Source: Echiichthys vipera (Eukaryota > Chordata > Actinopteri > Perciformes > Trachinidae). Taken from it: 64,000 nt of DNA. This document shows, one piece after another, positions 13,641-26,716 of this stretch. The notes below the pieces were generated by a model. It made no database searches, had not been told where the DNA came from, and was given only the letters and a program-made list of their open reading frames with translations. The DNA is taken from the NCBI GenBank assembly GCA_963691815.1, contig OY829662.1:15628411-15692410 (forward strand), in the 5' to 3' direction. The position numbers and the translations under genes are program-made. How positions within the stretch are numbered: position 1 is the stretch's first letter; each line of letters starts with the position of its first letter.

Positions 13641-15244
13641 ACTGGACAGCATGTGTGCTCGGCCAGTGACGTGGGTGTGGCTGTGAATGACTATTTCTCA
13701 CAGCTAAGAACACATTTCAGCAAAGGCTGAACAGGGTAGGAGCTTTTTCTATTAGATTTTTGCTACAATGATTTAATTTTTGTTTCCCGCACAGCGCCGA
13801 GAGCTGCACTCCACCACATAACAGAAACTCACCACACCATCCAACAGACACTGCTGCTTGACCTCTTGATCTTAGATCTCTGATTATAGACTGTGCTTTT
13901 GATTAACATGGCTTCTTTAAATAGATTTTGTCCCACTTTCTGTACATATAACATAGTGTTTCTTACATAAGTATGCAGGAACACACACATCCAGATTAAG
14001 CAGGGTCCAGAATAAGAGAGAAATAGAGAGCAGGTGCTACTGATGTGATCTGTGCATCTGTGCCTCATAGGACTCCTTAGATTTAATTAACCTCCCAGCT
14101 GTCCTGTTTCTCTCAGCAGGTCAGTTCAAACATTGTGCATGGATGCATGCCAATAAAACGAATCCTTTTCAGAGACATTGCATCGCACTGGTATGGTAAT
14201 TGCACACCATGTGAAATATTTTGCAACTGAATTAATAGAAGAAGAAGAGGGAGGTCTTCTGGAGGAACATAACAGGGAGAAAGAATAACAGATCAAAAAG
14301 AAAAGGAGAAGAGTTAGTAATTAGAAACAACAAATACAAGGTCATTAGAAAAACGCTCAGGTGAATTTTGATGAGCTGTAGACATGAATAATGATTAAAT
14401 GGAACTTTGAATTTCTTCTTTTGTGTGATTGAAATGAACACAAAGGCTATTCACATGTGACAGTGATTAACAAGGTATACCTCCTCTTACATGACTGTTC
14501 CTCACTTTGGAGACATACCAGACCAGATGCAAGGATAAGATAGAAATAAAAGGTGTCCTTTCTCAGCAAGTGCAAATTGAGAACCATACAGGCTAAACTC
14601 GGTGATGATGCAGAGCAGGGGCCACTTATCCAGCTTTCTTCAAGGTATACTGTAAACCAGACATCTATATCCATAATTGGGGCAATATATCCATTTCTCT
14701 CACTGTTCTAAAGCAGTGGACTGCCAGAGTCTCACTGAAGCAATCTGTACCAGCATCAGCTGCTGATGTCAACAGGGAATAGAGAGATAATGAAGAAAAA
14801 ATACACCTGAAACAAAAACTCAGTGCAACTAATATGCATGTGTTATGTGAAACATTAATTCTATCTCATCTTAACTTTCATGTTTGTTTCAAAAGTGGCC
14901 ACAAAATGTTCTGGCAGACGCTTATTGTTTGTTGTCGAGCCACTGAGGCCCTTTTGAATTTCAATTTGCTGTGGAGGGAGGTAATAAGAAAGAAAAGAGA
15001 ACGGGAGAAATGTAAGGTAGCAGAGGGGCAAGGCAGCAACAAGTCCAATCAATCATAGATGAGAGTCATTTATCTCAGTCTGAGGGGCACTCGTTCAATT
15101 ATTCTTTAAATGTTTGCTTTGAAGTAGAGCAAGTATTGATTTATTTCTCTTTACATCACATCAAGAGAGCAGTTCCCCAAAAATTCTCTCCAAGAAAAAA
15201 AGTATGCACTGTACCAATACATATGATACAAGATCGATGGTGTA

Positions 15245-15362
15245 GTACCTGATATGCCTACTCTTTTTACCTGCAACCAAATCTACCCTTGGGTACAATA
15301 AAAGTTACCTTAACCTTAACCTTTATGCACTCGATCAAAGCTTCTATTCTATTCTATTCTAT
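15245..15362 (+). repeat. Retroelement-like tail ending in (TTCTA)n
   Basis: CCCTTGGGTACAATAAAAGT followed by a short CCTTAA repeat and TTCTATTCTATTCTA (15341-15362). It looks like a truncated LINE 3' end with a simple-repeat tail. Confidence 0.4.
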
Positions 15363-15900
15363 GGCTAAAAGCTCATTTATTCTACTTGTTTATGTTAAAG
15401 TAAATTCCAACTGGTTTATGCAGCAGTAAGCAACCAAGAAAAAGACACTGCCAAAGCCCAAATACAGTTCAGATTGTATCATAACATCCAAGATTGCATC
15501 GTCTGCCCTGCCACATGTAAATGACAGCGTGTGAAAAAGAGTTCAAAAAGGCACCAACCACGCCATTTTGGATTTTATACAGGAGTTGTTAACCTTATTC
15601 AAAGCCTGAAAAAAACAGCTTGTGTCCTTTCAGTCTGAAGTGAGAATTATGTGAACAAATATCAGGTAAGTACAGGATGAAAAAGCAACAAAAAGGATTT
15701 GGGCTCCCCGGAGCTGGCAAAGCTCTGCTGCTACAAGGTTTGTCCTCGAGGATGAGGAGAAAGGGAAAGGGTTTATGTATTTCTGTACAGAAGTGAGTCA
15801 TTTCATTATGGATGCCAGCGTTAGAAAGGACAATGAAAATATGCAGTTTTTAGTTAAGTGTGTGCGAGGTGAGTTTGTATATGCGTGCATGAATTACACG

Positions 15901-15903
<3 letters not shown>

Positions 15904-15997
<94 letters not shown>
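15904..15997. repeat. (TG)n microsatellite
   Basis: About 94 bases of TG, directly abutting copy 2 of the dispersed repeat. Confidence 0.98.
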
Positions 15998-16175
15998 ATT
16001 TAAGATGGTAACATGTAGGTGACAGACTGGAAGTAGAGTTTACAAAAGTTTTAATGTGACAATTTTAATGTGACAAGGTGGAGGGCTCTGAAAGTACAGG
16101 CTCTCCTGCAGTTACATCTTACTGCCAAAGAGGCCGCTAGAAACAAGATATCTCAAACATTAAGGAGTACAACTT
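15998..16175 (+). repeat. Dispersed repeat, copy 2
   Basis: GTGACAAGGTGGAGGGCTCT, CAGTTACATCTTACTGCC and GGCCGCTAGAAACAAG align with 3870-3950. Adjacent GGATTTAAGA and GTTTACAAAA also recur in order, so at least 180 bp are shared. Confidence 0.65.
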
Positions 16176-16383
16176 TAAAGAAACCATCATACAGAGGAAA
16201 CCAACATGTTGTCCCATAAAGTCAAATTTTTATTATTTCAAACTAAATTGTTGGTCATTCTTTCTTGTTAGGTTTCCCCTTAATGTTTTCTTGAGTTTTG
16301 CCTTTGCCTTATTTCTTAAATGCTTCAGTAATATAATATGAATGAATAAATCGCTGCCATGTATGAAATATCAGTAAAACAAA

Positions 16384-16386
<3 letters not shown>

Positions 16387-16415
<29 letters not shown>
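16387..16415. repeat. (TA)n microsatellite
   Basis: About 29 bases of alternating TA. Confidence 0.97.
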
Positions 16416-16418
<3 letters not shown>

Positions 16419-18434
16419 AATTAGCTATAGCTCCAAGCAACACACAAATGGCTTTTGGAATAAAATGTGAAATAAATATAGTGGGATTATTAAAATAATA
16501 GGTTGTATTGACACAAAGCAATGCAATTTCAAAGTTGAGGGTTGACTGGATAACATAGAGACATTTTGGTCCAGGCGATATATGCACAATAACCGCAAGC
16601 ACAAACTCTGAGTCGGAGTAAATTGCCACCCCAACGACACTGCATTGTACATCAGGCTGTAAAATTGGTCAACGTTCTCCACATATTGTCAGTGTGGCTA
16701 GATAACCGAGCTGTGAGCAGTCACCTAAGATGGAGAGGAATGTAATCTGTTGAATGAGACAAATCTTAAAAATAAAACTCATTTCCGCCGCCTTGGCATT
16801 GTGCTTTGTCTGCAAAAATGAGGATTTGCGGTGACTTCTCAGACACCCAGGGCCACTGGTGAACAAAAAGAGTTATTATTCACGTCACAGTAGTCCACAC
16901 ACACTGAAGGAAACACACATGCGCTGGCTCAGACGTCCCTTTGCTGCACTTTCACACCCATTGCTATTCAGTGTCTCTTCCCGCTTGGTCCTTTATGGCT
17001 CCCTTAGCAGCTCTTGGGCTCTGTGGTTACAATAGGTACAAGCCTGCTTAACAGCTCCTGCATATTCAGAAGACCTATGATAAAGGAGAGGCAGGAGCAG
17101 TCAGGCAGTGGGTGGGCAAATCTGACATCAACACCTCCACGAGACTCTGTGACTCCTGAAGTCCAGACATAGTGAGGGCTGGGGGGAAAGCCAACACACA
17201 CAGAGATGATCCACATTAGGTCATACAGTTGAAAGGCTCTGATCAGAGAGAAATCAACTGCTAATTGAGTCACACCATAAAATAAAAAGGCCCACCAGTG
17301 TTTATACATATTTTTGCCCAAAATATATTCTGTATGTTTTTTATTCATTCCAGGCAACTGCCATTGCTTACCATGTCAAAATGAATTGCAGAGACATGAA
17401 ACTTGCTTGAGACAAGTTATTGATTTTAAGCACGGACTTGTCTTCATTTATCTTGTCAAAGTTACATTATCAATGCATGACCATGCGTTTTAAGGCCCAG
17501 ACTGATTTGAAGTCTGCACATAAAATTATACAGTGTAGCCTTTCTTTTAACCCATCAGGTTCTTATTTTACACTACATGTATGTGTGTTTATTTTTGCTG
17601 AGTTGCAAGTGAGCCAGGGCCACATTCAATGATGGTTTGATTAATAAAAAATCCAGTACATAATAGTGGTTTGTGGTGCATGAGTGGCTCTATAGGACAC
17701 TGAAATCCAAACACTTCAATATTAAAGGTTATACAGTACATATGCCTAACAAATCGTTTTTGTTAGTTCTGTCATTCTTCTGTGGAACAAACTGCATCTC
17801 ATACGAACCACATCTAATAAATAATTTCACTAAGAAGATTATTAAAGTATTTCTGATTCCGATCTGATTCTGACATGATGGATCAATTAAGTCACCAAAT
17901 AGTATTATATATTTTTATTTGAATTAAAATGTACATTGCAGACATGGAAATGCAAATGCATGACAGGAATCAAAAAAACTTTGGAAAAATGTCCACATAT
18001 AGAGGACGGATGGGTGTGTGGGTCGATGACTCATCATCCCATGAATAAAAAGAGATAGATGAATTAATTTAAATAAGCATATAAAAACTAAATTGTACAG
18101 GGCATATGAGGAATTTTTTGTTTTAAGCCCAGTGACAGCTCATGCAGCTGTGCACACACCATAAGAAAAGGTCTTCATTTAAAAGTGAAGCTTGAGTGAA
18201 CAAGATGTCCCATTGCCCAACTGAGGATTCCTCTGTCCTCGAGTCTCACTAGGGTGGCGCTAAGACGCAAGGAAGAGACAAGTGAAGGAAACCAAACCAC
18301 AGAGACCAATGTCCCATGACATAACAACTTGGGAAACCTCGCAACCTTTTCCCTCACCCAATATGCAAACTGTTTCGAGTTTTTTTTTTATGTGCTGGGA
18401 TTTTTTTCCAATTCCCACACTGTGCTTCCCACAG

Positions 18435-18476
18435 GAGCGCAGTGTGGGGAGCGCAGTGTGGGGAGCGCAGTGTGGG
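18435..18476 (+). repeat. 14-bp minisatellite, three perfect units
   Basis: Three exact copies of GAGCGCAGTGTGGG in tandem, followed by a poly-C tract (from 18482). Confidence 0.95.
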
Positions 18477-18489
18477 GAGTGCCCCCCCC

Positions 18490-18559
18490 CTCCCCCTCCC
18501 CCCTCATGTGATGTCCTACCCTATTTTGTAAAAGAATTTCCCCTCAGGGATTAATAAAG

Positions 18560-18603
<44 letters not shown>

Positions 18604-18626
18604 GTTGGTTGATTGATTGATTGATT
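18490..18626 (+). repeat. LINE-like 3' tail with (TTGA)n
   Basis: The stretch AGAATTTCCCCTCAGGGATT followed by AATAAAGTTTGATTGATTG is a typical fish LINE 3' end that primes a tandem tetranucleotide tail. The (TTGA)n tract occupies 18561-18626 with a few TTGG variants. Confidence 0.55.
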
Positions 18627-18941
18627 TGAGCAGCACCCATGATATTCCCAGTAATCACCAACTGCCAATAACAACTGTTTAACTTGAATATGGTACACAC
18701 ATTTCTATACATTACCATATGATTTCAAGTTCATAAAATTGTTATTTACAACCTTAAAGCCATTGAAGAAAAAGGGTTCAATGGTTTCTATATTTGAACT
18801 ATGAATGCATATCCCGCCAGTCCTTTTTAAATAGAAGACTGGCCCAATAACAGTATGAAAAGTGCAAGCACATTCACAAAATTGCTAATAACTTCCCATT
18901 TAATAATCTGTCATAAGAAAAGGCATGTGAAAAGGCATGTG

Positions 18942-19060
<119 letters not shown>

Positions 19061-21759
19061 CATGTGTCCATTTGCAGAGTAGATGAGAATAATAGAAGAA
19101 AATATGAACCTAGAATGAAGAGAGCAGGAAAATAGGAATTTTGATCACCAACCGATACGATCTGGCTCATGCATTATGAATGATGTAGAGGAGTATGAAC
19201 GGCTCTCTAAAGCATCTGAAAAAGCAGTTAAGAAACTGAAGGACTGAAGAAAAAAATTTGCATACGAGTTTATGGATTAATTTATGGGATAATCAGGAGT
19301 CACTTTCAGCAGAGGTTTGTTTAATTAATGTCAAGAGGTTTTTCAGATGAGCTACAATAATTCACATAAATTCACTTGGACCATTTAGATAGCAGTCCCG
19401 GTCCCCAGGGCCCCCCCTTCTATCTTAACTCAACATTAGCTTGTATATTTCTAAGTTAGTGTAGACAAGAGCAGCGTCACCACGGAAACCACAGCCAGCC
19501 AAGTATTACCATGGGAGCAGAAAGCATAATTATGCAAAAGAGCCGTCTACTAGATATATAAGAAATTGCATAAAGTAAAGCTTTAATTAGACCACAGTTC
19601 CTTTATTTGAGTTTATTTAAATCATTATACTATTATTATTTGTATTATCCCTTCTTGACATCCATAAGGCACGAGTAATAGTCCAGGGGAAAATGATGTA
19701 TGTAGTGAGGAAGACAGATAATAACTGCAGCAAGGCAGAAACTGGAATGTGTGAATGTGTGTGTATGTGAGATACACACAGGGCAAGGGAGAGAAAAATG
19801 TCCCTGTTTGTCATAACATGATGGACCTCATTGGAAATACAAACTGACAGGCGTGTTTAATTTCCTTGCAATAACTGAAAATTGAACATCGTGGATAAAC
19901 ACCGACAAGGCTTTTCATCAACAGTCAGTGCTTATGATGAATCATCATATACGGCAATACTGCAAGCACTAGAGAAAACACTTGCAACTACTGCATGAGA
20001 TTTATAGATCATATTAATGCATATATGGATGCAAAAAGCTGACATGACAAAAAAATTCTACAAATATGATTAGAAGTATTTGTCTCATTTTGAAAGCATT
20101 TTTAAATTTTAGATTTATTTTATTTATTTCAAATATGTAACAATAAAAAAGAATAACAATAAACGTGAATGGTAAACATAAAACATTCAATATACAAAGT
20201 CTCATAAACAACATAAATAAGTGTTATATCTGGGCCTAACCCCTCTCCATAACTCAAACAATGAAATCCTAGTTACTACGGCCCATCTTCAACTTATACA
20301 ACTATCCCAATGCTATCTTAGCCATCCCCAATATCCACCCAGTATCAGTCATATATAACTTAAACCTCATCATCGAACCAACTCTTCCTCATCCTTATAC
20401 CACTTAAAGATTATTTTTCTGTAAATCTTATTAAATTATTGTATATTTTACTTTGCTGAAGGTCTATTTCCAAAACATTCCACAAATATGCAAATGATTC
20501 TATGATTCTAATTATGTGCACATATGGGAAAATAAATTGCATTTACACGTCATCTTAAAATGAACCATGAAGTATATTCTGGTAAATGGTACTGAAGCAT
20601 GTAAAGTAAAGATGTCCCCATGACAGTTCAAAGTTGTCATCCATTTTGCATACATCCCTGGATTGTCTTTCAATTAATAGTGGAATGGGTTAGCCTACTC
20701 TAGAAATAATTACCAATTAAGAGTTGATCTTAACAAAGGCAATGCTAATGCTGCTCACAACCCAGGAGTTATCTTTTTTCTGAAACTGCAAATGTAGATA
20801 GATGAAAGTGTTACAGCTGTTGATGCAGAACACTGGAGGAAGATGAATATTTATACAGGGAGGCACACATGGGAGCACTCCTCTATGCAGCTGAAATCCC
20901 AAAAATGCAACCGACTCATTCGCCTCCCTTCTTCTGTCAGCCCAAACAGCGCCTCAATCAGTTCTCCGCTAAAAACACTCTCCGCTGTGTGTACATCGTG
21001 TGTCCTGCTCACGCATCAAAAGTAAGGAATCCGCTCATATTCACTCTGCCTTGAAAACATTCTTTTGAAGAGGCCAAAAACCCAAATCCCATGAGTGTGT
21101 GTGGTTAACAGAGAGTCCATGTGATGACTAGAAATTCTCTGCTTGCCGTTTATCCTCAGACAAAAGCGCTGGGCAGAATGAAAGGGAAATTGGAGTGCTT
21201 ACTGAAGCTGCTGAGAGGGCCCGTAGCCGAGCCACAAATTGCTTCCCTCCTCTCCTCTATACAGCCCTAACATGGCTGTAGCCATACATCAATTACCAGC
21301 TACCTCAATGGAACATCTCTGCCACTGCAGTACCTTTTCTGGTTTACTGCCAAATGAGGGCTGCGTGTACTTCACATTATAGAAGTCAAGCAGGCAATAC
21401 TGAGAAGGCAGGTGTATTATAAATCTGCTGCCCATCCAAAGGAACTAAGTAGCTGTTGACAGGTGCCGGTGGCATCTCGAGTAGTGTGTGTCAAAGAGAG
21501 AGAGCTGACAAGGGTCTGCGAACTAGAGTGCCACGCAGCTCACCGATTTCACATTCTGCCTCCTAAGAGTGATGATTAGGTTTTGAGGCATTTTTGGTAC
21601 CCAGCTTGCCAAGCAGTTTGTGTTATATGATTGCTCTCTGTGTTCATTAGAGAGAGAGAGAGAGAAAAAAAAGCCTCACCACCCCTCACTTGATTTCAAC
21701 CAGTATTGTGCTTTTACCCCAAACAACTTAGTACTGGGCAGGCATCCATCAGAGTCCAA

Positions 21760-21762
<3 letters not shown>

Positions 21763-21817
<55 letters not shown>
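21763..21817. repeat. (GA)n microsatellite
   Basis: About 55 bases of GA. A shorter GA run lies at 21650-21665. Confidence 0.97.
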
Positions 21818-21819
<2 letters not shown>

Positions 21820-22716
21820 AACAAGTACAGCCATTTTGTCCAGCTCCCTACATCCCAAGCCCTCGTCTCTTATCTGGTCGCCTGCCAGGCAAACCAGCAA
21901 TCCCAAGTGCATGTGCTGGACTGTCCTCTTCAGCGATTAAAACAGTCTGGTGAGTGCACCCTGTTTTCCATTTCATCACAACTGCAAGCTAAATCTGCAT
22001 CAGGCAATTTTGCCACTGCCACAACCTTTAATGAAGCTATGCAAAGAAGAGAGACGGAAAATTTAAAATATCTGTAATGTATGAGGAAGTTGGAGAGAGG
22101 TAAATGATTGATGGCCCACTGCTTACACATACACGCTAAGTTGGTTTCAGTGTTTGTTTTTTTTCCCCAAACACAGCCATAATGGTTCTTTGGGCCTCTG
22201 GGCAAGCACACATCTTGTGCTTTCTGTATGTATCATGCGTTCCTCCACACCCATGCATGTGCATGATTATGGAATAGCAGCATGGCTGGAGGTCTGACTA
22301 GAGCTTGGAGAGCATAGTACATACTAAAAGACAAGCCAATTAGCAAATTCAGCAGTTGCTCGTTGAACCGGCACGGTGCAGAGGTCTACGTTAAATTAAA
22401 ATACAAATGTGAACTTGCCAAAAGGAGGCCAGAGTACTTGTAAATCCCACCACAGCCACTTTGAAAAATCAGACAGAAGACAAAAGCACCAAGAAACATT
22501 AAAAAAAGTTGTATGAAAGAGAAAGAGAAGACCAACTCAAGAGACCTGCAATGCTAGCCTAAAGTTATAAAAACATGGCACGATTTAGGTTATCACTTTG
22601 TGGAGTTTGATCAGATTCCCCCACTAGAGACTTTTGTTTAATTGCCGTTCGCATGGGAAATCACGCAGCCCTTTGGCGAATGAGCAGGAACAGTGCTCTC
22701 AATATTCTGGAGACAC

Positions 22717-22717
22717 A

Positions 22718-22753
<36 letters not shown>

Positions 22754-22754
22754 C
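22717..22754. repeat. (CACG)n microsatellite
   Basis: About nine tandem CACG units. Confidence 0.95.
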
Positions 22755-25694
22755 AAACGCGCAGACATTCATACTGGCGAGCAAACCAGCTCTCACTCAG
22801 CTTCCTTGTTTGGTTGAAACATAGGCTGAGAGGAAATTAAATCCTGTAATCCAAACAGTGTTTGATCTAATTTTCCTTTCTTTTTTACTACCGCACTGCA
22901 GCAACTGCTAATGTGAGGACATGATAGAGATATTGTGAACCTGAGAAAAATGGCTACATTGGGCATAATGAGAGAAGAGCATTTATCCAAAGATGAAGCA
23001 TCTGACTAAAGTCCAAGAACAGGCCTGGATTAAGTGAAACGGGGCTGACGGCAGAAGCCTAAATTGAATTTACCACACTGTGCTTGAATGCATAATGTCG
23101 TTTTACTCCCTGGAGATTCATGTGTCTTTGTGCTGCAACAGGCGAATTCCCAACTGTGTTAGTAAACAGCAAGTTTAGTACCCTTTAAAAGGCTTCCCAC
23201 AATTATAAATAAACATAATTGACTAGGATATTGATATGGAAAATGTCTGCCCTGCTCATAGAAAACTCTGCTGCATATCAAATCAAACGCTTCCTAAATC
23301 AACACCCTGCCACAAGGGGACAATCGAGAGGTTTGGCTTCACTTTCTGGGAGCTGTCTTGTCACTGCACTTCCTGAATGTTGCGGCTGCAGTCCATAGTA
23401 GAAGAGTAATATACAACAGAGAGCAGACAAGCAAAACGGAAAAAGAGCAAATATCTGGAGCAGAAGGCGAAGAGCTAGTCCCTTTTGGGTACAATCTGAT
23501 ATATATTTTGCTTGGATGGAAGTGAAAGCAGTCCTCCCACAAATAAAGATTATAAAATGAGGATGGATCATGCACTAATTTGTCTGACCTATTCTCGTAT
23601 AAAGAGATTCATTGTAGCCCCAGTGAGGGTGAATTTGATCTAGGGTTGACATTTAATCCATGCCAATGTATCACCCCTGCAGCCCACCCTGGTGGATGCT
23701 ACTGGGTGGCATATTGCCTCAAAGTGGACCTCTGGCACAGAAATGGAGCAAATGACAGCTGTTTTTCCTTTTATTTCCTTCTCTGCGTGTGCATGTGGGG
23801 TTGCATGAGTTGCATCGGAGTGTGAGATGGGCTTGTTCGTATTTGAATAAAAAAATAAAGGATGGCTATAATGGAAGCTATTGTTTGCACCTTTTATGGC
23901 TGCATGGAAGCTGGCCAACTTTGCTGTTGTGCAGCGATATAGTCATGAATCTCTTCAATAGCCCCAGAAGGAAAAGAACATTACTAAGTTTCTTGAGAGA
24001 TTCATTACCATTTTTGCTGCATTGAGAGAATAGTCGATGATCACTTTTGTTTTAAATGCATAAGGCCACTGTAGAAGTATTCATTATAAAATAAGTTTGT
24101 ATCAGGAGGCCAAGCCTAATAGAAGCTGTCTATGTTCACAGGGCTAAACCTGTCAGAGATGATGTTTTCCCCCAAATCCTCGGCAGCCCTCGGAAGCCTC
24201 TCCTGCATCTCCTGTGATAATAAAAACACAGATTATATTATTTTCTGTCAGTTTCTCCTCGCTCCCTGTGCATCATTGTGATTGATTTTCAGTTAATTCA
24301 CTGCAGGGGAATGATCAAATATGTGTCCCAGAAAGGTGGTACACCAAAAGATTACGAGACAGGCAGTCCATCTCACACAAAACCTTGTTTAAGGTGATGT
24401 TGGCATTCAAGCTGTCACATTGAAATAAGCACATTGACTTCATTTTCAATGATGTGAGGATACCTGAAGAGAATGTAAAAACAGAAGAAGGTACGAGGGT
24501 GTTGAATTATCTGACAACATTTTAGCAGTATATATCATTTAAATTGTAATATTTCATCATACACATTTCACTGCAATATTTGTACCCTGAGTTGAGACTC
24601 CCATTTATCCTTTTATCTTAATCTGTGTACTACACCACTGCCCAATGTCTTCAAATCAGGGTCGTAAATGATAAATTTGGGGCCTTGGTTTGGACTTTAA
24701 TTTAGATAATATAAAAAGGTGCAATAGTTGTTGAGAAAGTTTCTCAACAACTCAACTCTGAGATATTAAGTAACCCGAGGATAACAAACAGCTATTTCTG
24801 GAACACGTTGTTACTGTATGTGGAGCAAAGCATAAACCGGATAAATTCACAGTGATTCTCGGCTCATCTTGAGGAGAGAGAAAGAAATGTTTATTTCACC
24901 GTACTCAAAAATACACAGATTGTATCATACATTTTGCCTTTCCTCATACTCCCACCACAGCCTCTGCATCCTCATCTTTGCCCCCGTGATCTGTCTTCTA
25001 ACTCCCAGCTCTGGGCTACGGGGGCCCATGACCCATCAGTTCTGCTAAGACCTCTAAGGAGCTATCCATCACCGGGGCTCGCTGTAACCTGGGGATAGAT
25101 TTCCTCTCCACTTGCTCACTCATCAATCACCGGGGGCTACCGTGCATACCCAAGCAGGCTGAAGAAGGTGGGAAAGGCCAAGCCAATGTCACTCATAGGC
25201 CAAGTAGGCACTTGCAATCTACTCCAAACAGGTCAGGGAAATGACTTCTGTATTTGGGCTGTAGTTGAGAAATAAATGTATAAATCTTGGAATAAGTAAA
25301 AAAAAAAAAAAAAAATCTTCCTGCAGACAACAGCATCTAGAGTGCATTTAAGCAATAGCTCACAACCTGAAGTAAGCTATTGCTCTTATAAAACATTCAT
25401 AAAGTGTGGCAATATGAAAGTTATAGACAGATCCTAAGTTAAAAAGATTTGTATTAATAAATAATGTTTGCAATAAACTAGGCCCTCCTGGGTTGGCTGG
25501 CTGCCTGCACATACTGGGGCAGTTGTAACCTACACTAGCAGATATCATTCACCACCGTCACACAATAACACAAACAATCAACCGAGGCTGCGGTAGAACA
25601 GCAACTCCCATGTTCAGCGAGTTAACATTAGTTTTTTTGTCAATGAAGTCTGGCAGCCTTTGAAGAGTGTATAAATAATGAACTTGGTTTCAGC

Positions 25695-26716
25695 ATTGTC
25701 TTGCTGAAATTAGCAAGGCCTTCCCTGAAAAAGACAGTGTCTACTTGGCAGCATATGTTTCTCAGATCTGATTTATACGGTTTTCTCTTTGCATGGTTTC
25801 AACTTGCATTTGTGGATGTAGTGATGGAGTTGACAGACAATGGTTTTGGAAGAGTTCCTTAGCCCATGCAATGATGTCTGCTACAGCATCATGTCTGTTT
25901 TTAATCTAGCGCTGTCCGAAGGCAACATCCAATATTGGTTTTCAGCCTCGTCCCTGACATACAGAGATTTCTTCAGATTATCTTAATCTTTTAATGATGT
26001 GGACTGTAGACTGAACTGTAGAAGATGACATCCCCAAATTCTCAAGTTTTACATTGAGAAACATTATTCTTAAACTGTTGCAATATTTGCGCAGTCTTTC
26101 ACAGAGCTCTTTTTATACCCATTATCATGCTATCAACCTGTCGCTAGTTAACATAATTGTGAGATGTTCCACCAGGTTTTTCCCTTTAAGCATATCACAC
26201 CTTTTGCAGTCTTTTGTTGTCACTGTCCCAACTTTTTTGAAATGTGTTGCTGGCATCAAATTCAAAATGGGCATATCCTTTTAAAAAAAACACTGAAATT
26301 TCTCAGTTTCAACATTTGACATGTTGTCTTTGTGCTATTTTTCAATTAAATATGGGGTTTCAATGTTTTGCAAGTCATCATGTTGATTTTGGGCGGCTGT
26401 GGCTCAGTGCTAGAGTGGGTCGTCCTCCAATTGAGAGATCGGCAGTTTGATCCCCAGCCTCCACGGTCCACATGTCGAAGTGTCCTTGGGCAAGACACTG
26501 AACCCCGAATTGTTCCCTGTGCTGTGCATGGGTGTGTGAATGTGGTTTGCATGGTTAGATGGTATGTAGCTGTTCACTGCCATTTGTGTGAATGTCTGTG
26601 TGAATGGGTGATTGCGACAAGTAGTGTGAAAGCGCCTTGAGTAGTCAGAAGACTAAAAAGGCGCTATAGAAGTCCATTTACCATTTTATATACAATTTGC
26701 CCAGTGTCCCAACTTC
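25695..26716 (-). mobile_element. Second decayed Tc1-like element, interrupted by a SINE
   Basis: Shares long blocks with 39434-40442: CATCCAATATTGGTTTTCAG, TTTTAATGATGT, TGAGAAACATTATTC. Read on the minus strand, 25695-25760 recalls the LFQGRPC segment of Tc1 transposases with stops. The right inverted arm (CAGTGTCCCAACTT at about 26701) is separated from the rest by the SINE at 26391-26682. The left end is truncated. Confidence 0.65.
26391..26682 (+). mobile_element. tRNA-derived SINE
   Basis: A 292-bp element with a tRNA-like head: A-box-like TGGCTCAGTGCTAGAGTGG (26399-26417) and B-box-like CAGTTTGATCC (26443-26453). The body follows the common fish pattern CCTTGGGCAAGACACTGAAC and AAAGCGCCTTGAGTAGTCAG. 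A 5-bp direct repeat, ATTTT, flanks it (26386-26390 and 26683-26687). Confidence 0.8.

Larger units (their letters stand above)
13641..18433. other. Gene-free stretch with scattered repeats
   Basis: Apart from the repeats listed separately nothing was recognised. The 117-codon minus-strand frame at 17004-17357 has no conserved domain, and nothing before or after it extends it by splicing. Confidence 0.55.
19061..25694. other. Gene-free stretch
   Basis: No gene found. A few blocks (21120-21310, 24120-24330) look less random than their surroundings, with homeodomain-type TTAATT cores, but there is no coding frame. A poly-A tract lies at 25298-25315. A GC-richer block at 24960-25200 is unexplained. 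Confidence 0.5.

Noticed and set aside
17004..17357. 117-codon minus-strand open frame
   Set aside because: No domain, signal or repeated pattern, and no splice-consistent partner exon. Length is within what chance gives in 64 kb.
22717..22754. CRISPR-like or other array structure
   Set aside because: It is a plain (CACG)n microsatellite. No repeat-spacer array exists in the window.
26391..26460. Possible tRNA gene
   Set aside because: A- and B-box-like words are present, but the cloverleaf does not close and the body continues into a SINE with target duplications.
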